A model generated the notes under the pieces. It was given only the letters and a program-made list of their open reading frames with translations, made no database searches and had not been told where the DNA came from. The position numbers and the translations under genes were made by a program. A DNA stretch of 64,000 nt, from the NCBI RefSeq assembly GCF_003255815.1, contig NC_037673.1, positions 163,421,427 to 163,485,426 of the forward strand, read 5' to 3'. The DNA is from Theropithecus gelada. Its lineage: Eukaryota; Chordata; Mammalia; Primates; Cercopithecidae. The stretch's first letter is position 1, and the number at the start of each line of letters is the position of its first letter. Shown piece after piece: positions 59,808-64,000 of this stretch.

Positions 59808-60754
59808 AGAGACAACTTATTTTTTTATGTTCGTTCAAATCTTCGTTTTCAAGTATCCCTTTTACTTTTAGAGGAATTTCTTCCTATAAAGACAAAAATA
59901 AAAAATAAAAACAAAAACAAGAAAACCTAAAATCTAGAACATATCTGCAATGCTGATTTCCTGTTTTGTTCTTTCAAGTCACTTTCTTAGGATAGAGTCA
60001 CTACTGTGAGCATTTAGAGCCCCTGAAATAAATTCTCCATTTTCAAATGACCTTTCAAGAAGGGACTAGAAAATTGCTAGATAAGTGAAAAAAGATTTTT
60101 ATTTAAAAAAAATTGATACTCTTCTCTGGAAATTTTATTACAGTTCTAGCTGTGATATGTATTCACAAAATTTAAAAAAAAGATAATCCAAGAGTAAGAT
60201 GCAAACTCATTTTTTTTTTTTTTTGGCCTGTGTATGAAAATAGACAAAGAAAAATATAGGGCATTTTGGGGCTGTTTAGGCCAGGATAAAAAAGGAAATG
60301 GGTGTCATTCCTGAAGCTTCTCTCTCTGGCCTGCTTTTTCCTTTTCTATCTGGAGGCTGACAGACAGGAATCACATAGAAGTTATTTTGAAGGTAATTTT
60401 ATGTGGAGTGGAGACGTTTTTCCCCTTCTGCAGACATGAACCTTGAGAATGTATCACCAGCTTCAAGGTAAGAAACTTTTTTGCCATGAATTTGCCTGCT
60501 CTAACTTTCCTCAACTTTGGTCTCTCAGTCAACAACTTGCCCCTCGTTATCAGCCCAGTGGTTAGGTGGTTTGCTAAGGTAGAGGGGAAGCAAAGCAGCT
60601 TAGGCTAGAACAGCCAGAATACCCATCCATCCCTGCTTTGTGTTATGCTTTCTCTGTATATGAGCTCTAGGTTAGTTCTATCTGCTCAAACTTTTGTTTG
60701 TTTCCCCTTAATGTCTGCCTGAGCATTGAATCTGTTGTCTTGATGCCCTGGGTG
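59808..60754. other. Intronic stretch, nothing recognised
   Basis: Unique DNA with A- and T-rich runs (59895-59930, 60211-60224). Confidence 0.4.
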
Positions 60755-61072
60755 TTTTTTTTTTTTTTTTGGGCGGGGGTTAGTTGGGGAATGGAGGCAC
60801 TCACTGTGCCACCCAGGCTGGCTTACAGTGGTGATCTCGGCTCACTGCAACCTCTGCCTCCCGGGTTCAAGCAATTCTCTGGCTTCAGCCTCCCTAGTAG
60901 CTTGGGACTATAGGCATGTACCACCATGTCTGACTAGTTGTTTTGTATTTTTAGTAGAGACAGGGTTTCACCTTATTGGCCAGGCTGGTCTCGAACTCCT
61001 GACCTCAAGTGATCCGCCCACCTCGACCTCCCAAAGTGCTGGGATTGTAGGCGTGAGCCACCATGCCTGGCT
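60755..61072 (-). mobile_element. AluS, full length
   Basis: Antisense Alu with T tail at 60755-60770 followed by a disturbed segment GGGCGGGGGTTAGTTGGGGA where GAGACAGAGTCTCG is expected. Confidence 0.93.
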
Positions 61073-61145
61073 GCTGCCTTGGCTTTTATGTCTTCTTGAC
61101 ACTCTTTGATTTGCGTGTTTATGATGCTCGTTTATTTAAGTGCTG

Positions 61146-61147
<2 letters not shown>

Positions 61148-61182
<35 letters not shown>
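61148..61182 (+). repeat. (AT)n microsatellite
   Basis: Seventeen AT units followed by a T run. Confidence 0.97.
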
Positions 61183-61196
<14 letters not shown>

Positions 61197-61334
61197 AAGA
61201 AAAAACATATATCCGGGGCCCACAGTGAGTCGTATCTCAGCCTTCAGTGAACTTGGCTTTGTATTCTGGCCCATGGAGAGAAAATCTCTGCATTTCCCTC
61301 TCCAAGAAACACCACCCAAACACTTGGGTTCTAG

Positions 61335-61500
61335 ATTCTAATAGATCACATTCAAATCCACTGCATTGCTCCTGATTATGTGACCTCAGCTATGCAAGTT
61401 TTGTGTACCTTTTCCTTTCTTTCTTCTATAGGGTTGTGAAGACCAAATGAGATAGCTCATATGAAATGCTTAGCCCAGTGCTCAAGAACTCTTAATTACC
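61335..61500 (+). mobile_element. MIR SINE fragment
   Basis: Sense MIR: CTCCTGATTATGTGACCTCA, TATAGGGTTGTGAAGACCAA, ATGAAATGCTTAGCCCAGTG. Confidence 0.7.
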
Positions 61501-62104
61501 TTTTCCCTCCCAATTTTTTAATCTCCCCACTCTTCCTTGAAGGTGAAAATAAACATCACTGTCCAAAAGGAAAACAGGATGGAATCAAGATTAAATGATT
61601 AAAGCTGGAATTTTCCTTTTACGTACTTAACCAGTGGGTCACTGAAGGTACTTCACAATTTGTTGAGAGAACCATTAAACACCATTAGTAGGTCATTTGC
61701 CACTGACTTCAAAACTATAGTCTTTAAAACCCAGCCAAATAGGGAAATCATCTTAATAGCTCCGATCACTTTGATTTGGGCCAGAAGGCCATGGTGACAG
61801 ATGCACTAAGCATCTCACAAATAGCGGGGTATTTCCTTTAGCAATTATGATTTACAGAATAGAAATAGTCATGTGCTATTATTATGTAATACGATATCAC
61901 TTAAAAATGTAAAACTGTCGCAGGGGCATTCTGGCCAACTGGCCCTGCACCTTTAACCACCCTTCAGTTTGTTCTGGTCTCATCTGAATGACCCTCACAT
62001 CATAAAGTGTCTTTTTCTCCTTCAAATTCTGAAAGGAGGATTTATACTAGTACAGCGTATAGAGCGCGACTGAACTTTTGAGACTATCTAGTCTTTTAAA
62101 AGTC
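61501..62104. other. Intronic stretch, nothing recognised
   Basis: Unique DNA without a recognisable gene or repeat. Confidence 0.4.
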
Positions 62105-62260
62105 CTTTAACTATGAGATGTATTATTCTAGTTTGGTTTCCTGAATGTACAGATAAAGAAGCTGATTCAGAACAGTGAATTGGTTTGGCATGGCTAAATG
62201 GATAGTAAACAGCCGGTCCAGAATTTGAACTGATATCGTCCTAACTAGTCTAGGTTAAGC
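62105..62260 (-). mobile_element. MIR SINE fragment
   Basis: Antisense MIR: TTCCTGAATGTACAGATAAA, GAAGCTGATTCAGAACAGTG, GTCCAGAATTTGAACTGATA. Confidence 0.6.
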
Positions 62261-62284
62261 TGAAAAATAAAGCCTTTGTTTTAT

Positions 62285-62372
62285 AGATACAGATATGTGT
62301 GTATATGTTGCATACATACATATATAATATGTGTGTTTTATGTGCACATATGTATGTGGATATATATATTCC
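62285..62372 (+). repeat. TG/TA-rich simple sequence
   Basis: Imperfect ATATGTGTGTATATGTTGCA-type repeats. Confidence 0.75.
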
Positions 62373-62740
62373 CCTCCCTAAAATAGTGCTGAGATGTGTC
62401 CTCTGAATATCTAACACCTCTGAGTTTTTTGTTGTATTTTTTTCCTAAATGCAATCAGCTTTTTACTCACTGATAATAAAAATTACATGTGCTAATTTTG
62501 GAGAAGTCAAACAATTGAGAAGAGTAGAAAAAGAGCCAAATTTGCCTGAAATTCCAGAAATATCTGTGAAAATTTTGATAAATGTTACATGGGTATATTT
62601 CAAATTTCATAAAAGTATAAGTAGAACTCCTGGAGAAAAATCAATGATTGGTTCTTACTACCAGTTTCTACATTCTAACTCAGAGCATATAGTACAGGAA
62701 AATGATAGGATTCAAAATGTGGTTCAGGAAAAGCAAATAT

Positions 62741-62858
62741 CAACATCACCTGTGAACTTCAGAGAAATGTACGAAGACAGAACCTCCCCAAGGCTTACTG
62801 AATCAAGAGCTCTGAGGGTGGGGCATAGTGATCTGGGTTTTAACAAGTCCACCAGACT
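62741..62858 (+). mobile_element. MER5-like hAT transposon fragment
   Basis: CAACATCACCTGTGAACTTC, GGCTTACTGAATCAAGAGCT, CTGAGGGTGGGGCATAGTGA and GGGTTTTAACAAGTCCACCA follow the central part of MER5A. It supplies the 3' third of an otherwise unrecognised 138-codon + strand frame (62449-62865). Confidence 0.7.
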
Positions 62859-62889
62859 ATTTTGATTTAAGGTCAAGCTAGAGAACCTA

Positions 62890-63110
62890 TGGCATGATGT
62901 ATTAGTCTGAAAGAGCTGAGTTTGAATTCTTCTTAGCCGTGACCTTCATTGGATCGTGACCCTAAGTAAGCTAGTCACCCAACTGTTCCTCATGGTGAAG
63001 TGAGATAATATTTACCTTAAAGAGTTTTCAAGATTAGATATAAGTCATATGAAGTATTAAATACAGTGACTCGTCCATTGTAGAAACTCAATCAATGACA
63101 ACCATTATAG
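62890..63110 (+). mobile_element. MIR SINE
   Basis: Sense MIR: AGCTGAGTTTGAATTCTTCT, TAGTCACCCAACTGTTCCTC, GAAGTGAGATAATATTTACC, TAGAAACTCAATCAATGACA. Confidence 0.75.
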
Positions 63111-64000
63111 AAGACCACCGTTGCTTTCATCAGCAGCCCAGTTACACAGCTCATTTTTGAGAGATGCAATAGCATGCACTCTAGGAGAGAAATACACTGT
63201 TGTTAACATTTAAAATATTTCAAATAGCATTACAGCCAGAGAAATAGGATCCATCTAATTCACAATTATATTCCTCGGAAGCAACATATAGTTATTCATT
63301 GCCAAGTGGGTCTACTTTCAAAGATGGATAGGTAACTTTTTTCAAAATATTTTAATCCATATAATTTGAGCAAATAATCGGGGACATGAGATTCTACAAT
63401 GAAAGCTCTGTTTTGATCACAAAACTCCAAACAGCAAATGTGAGAGCATGTATTATTCCATGTTTCTCTTTTTGCCATTTATGGAAAAAACTAAATTGAA
63501 CCAGGTGGTTGAATCCTTCTTTCAAGAAGGATTAACAGTCACTGGGGCCACAATGTATTTGGATAGAACAAGAGGGAAAATAATCATGGAAATAAATACG
63601 AAATAGAAATAAACATGATTGTGTTTTTAGTTGTATTTGCAATGCCTTACAATATCACTAATATGATAATAATCATCTTAGTATGCCACTTTCAGGTACA
63701 TTGATCTTAAGGAAGATTACTGAAATGATTTATAGGAAAAAAGAAACAAGGTGAATTTAATAAGGTGCCAGATAACTGCCCTCTGAGTCTATAAAAGTGT
63801 TCAGCTAGACCGAATTCTACTTAACCTGACCCAGTGTGGCACAGTTCAAGAAACTGCCTCAGTCTTACTCAAGTGTGAACCTGGCTCTAGCAGACCCTAC
63901 TGGGTATTAGTTATGGTGATGCTGTATCAAGTCTATGGAGTGTTCATTCCCCTTCCATCTCTGATCCATGTCTTTTAATCTCTTAAATTGAGAATGAATT
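63111..64000. other. Intronic stretch to the right edge, nothing recognised
   Basis: Unique AT-rich DNA; no exon, RNA gene or named repeat. Confidence 0.4.

Larger units (their letters stand above)
29693..64000 (+). other. TENM2: TENM2 intron after the first coding exon
   Basis: The sequence following the expected split glycine codon of teneurin-2 does not appear in any frame to the right edge, so the whole stretch is intron. It is mostly unique AT-rich DNA with old repeats listed separately. Confidence 0.8.

Noticed and set aside
60698..61109. Frames of 71 and 93 codons with typical 'SAHCNLCLPGSS' peptides
   Set aside because: These are translated antisense Alu sequences; the same peptides appear at several other Alus in the window.
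62449..62865. 138-codon + strand frame as a possible gene
   Set aside because: The 3' third is a MER5-like transposon fragment, and there is no recognisable domain or splice context. An exonised transposon is possible but unsupported.
29693..64000. Next coding exon of TENM2
   Set aside because: The expected continuation after the split glycine codon is not found in any frame; the next exon must be farther right.

Overview
This is a 64 kb piece of a primate nuclear genome lying almost entirely inside one very large gene. Fourteen Alu elements, MaLR LTRs, MIR and L2 fragments, MER5A, MER2 and MER30 identify a primate. Two young Alus (25033-25341 and 51200-51480) have CpG-rich AluY-type bodies. 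The first carries the GGGCGAGGTGGCGG variant that I associate with the AluYR lineage of Old World monkeys, so a macaque- or baboon-like species is more likely than human. That is inference from remembered consensus sequences. A 35-base run of N at 51155-51189 marks a draft assembly.

The only protein-coding element I can support is one + strand exon at 29393-29692. It has a clean acceptor, a 74-nt 5' UTR with in-frame stops and no upstream ATG, a strong start codon at 29467, 75 codons plus one base, and a GT donor at 29693. The encoded peptide is the extreme N terminus of teneurin-2 (TENM2, formerly ODZ2), a type II transmembrane synaptic adhesion protein. Everything left of it is 5' intron and everything right of it is the next intron. 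No second coding exon was found.

Layout. 1-17.5 kb: intron with scattered ancient SINE, L2, hAT and MaLR pieces and four + strand Alus. 17.5-25.7 kb: one near-full-length but dead ancient L1M on the minus strand. It has been split by an AT-rich palindromic microsatellite, a MER2 DNA transposon that itself carries a 113-bp copy of another part of the same L1, an old AluJ, a 345-bp CTTT tract and a young Alu. 25.7-28 kb: Alu cluster. 28-32.9 kb: a repeat-poor block around the TENM2 exon, with several open but unrecognised frames downstream, best read as conserved noncoding DNA. 33-51 kb: intron with MIR, L2, one solo MaLR LTR, one Alu and a Tigger-type element. 51-52.4 kb: nested Alus next to a MER30 split by another Alu. 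52.4-64 kb: AT-rich intron with an L1M fragment, an L2 3' end, an MLT1-type LTR, one Alu, MIRs and three stretches that look like conserved noncoding elements.

There is no bacterial, plasmid, phage or CRISPR content, and no new multi-gene system is visible. The most unusual local structures are the 113-bp internal copy with 13-bp flanking repeats (20842-20992 versus 23344-23456), the AT palindrome expansion, and the open, repeat-free block just 3' of the TENM2 exon. Repeat family names were assigned by eye from remembered consensus sequences, so boundaries are approximate except where target-site duplications are quoted.
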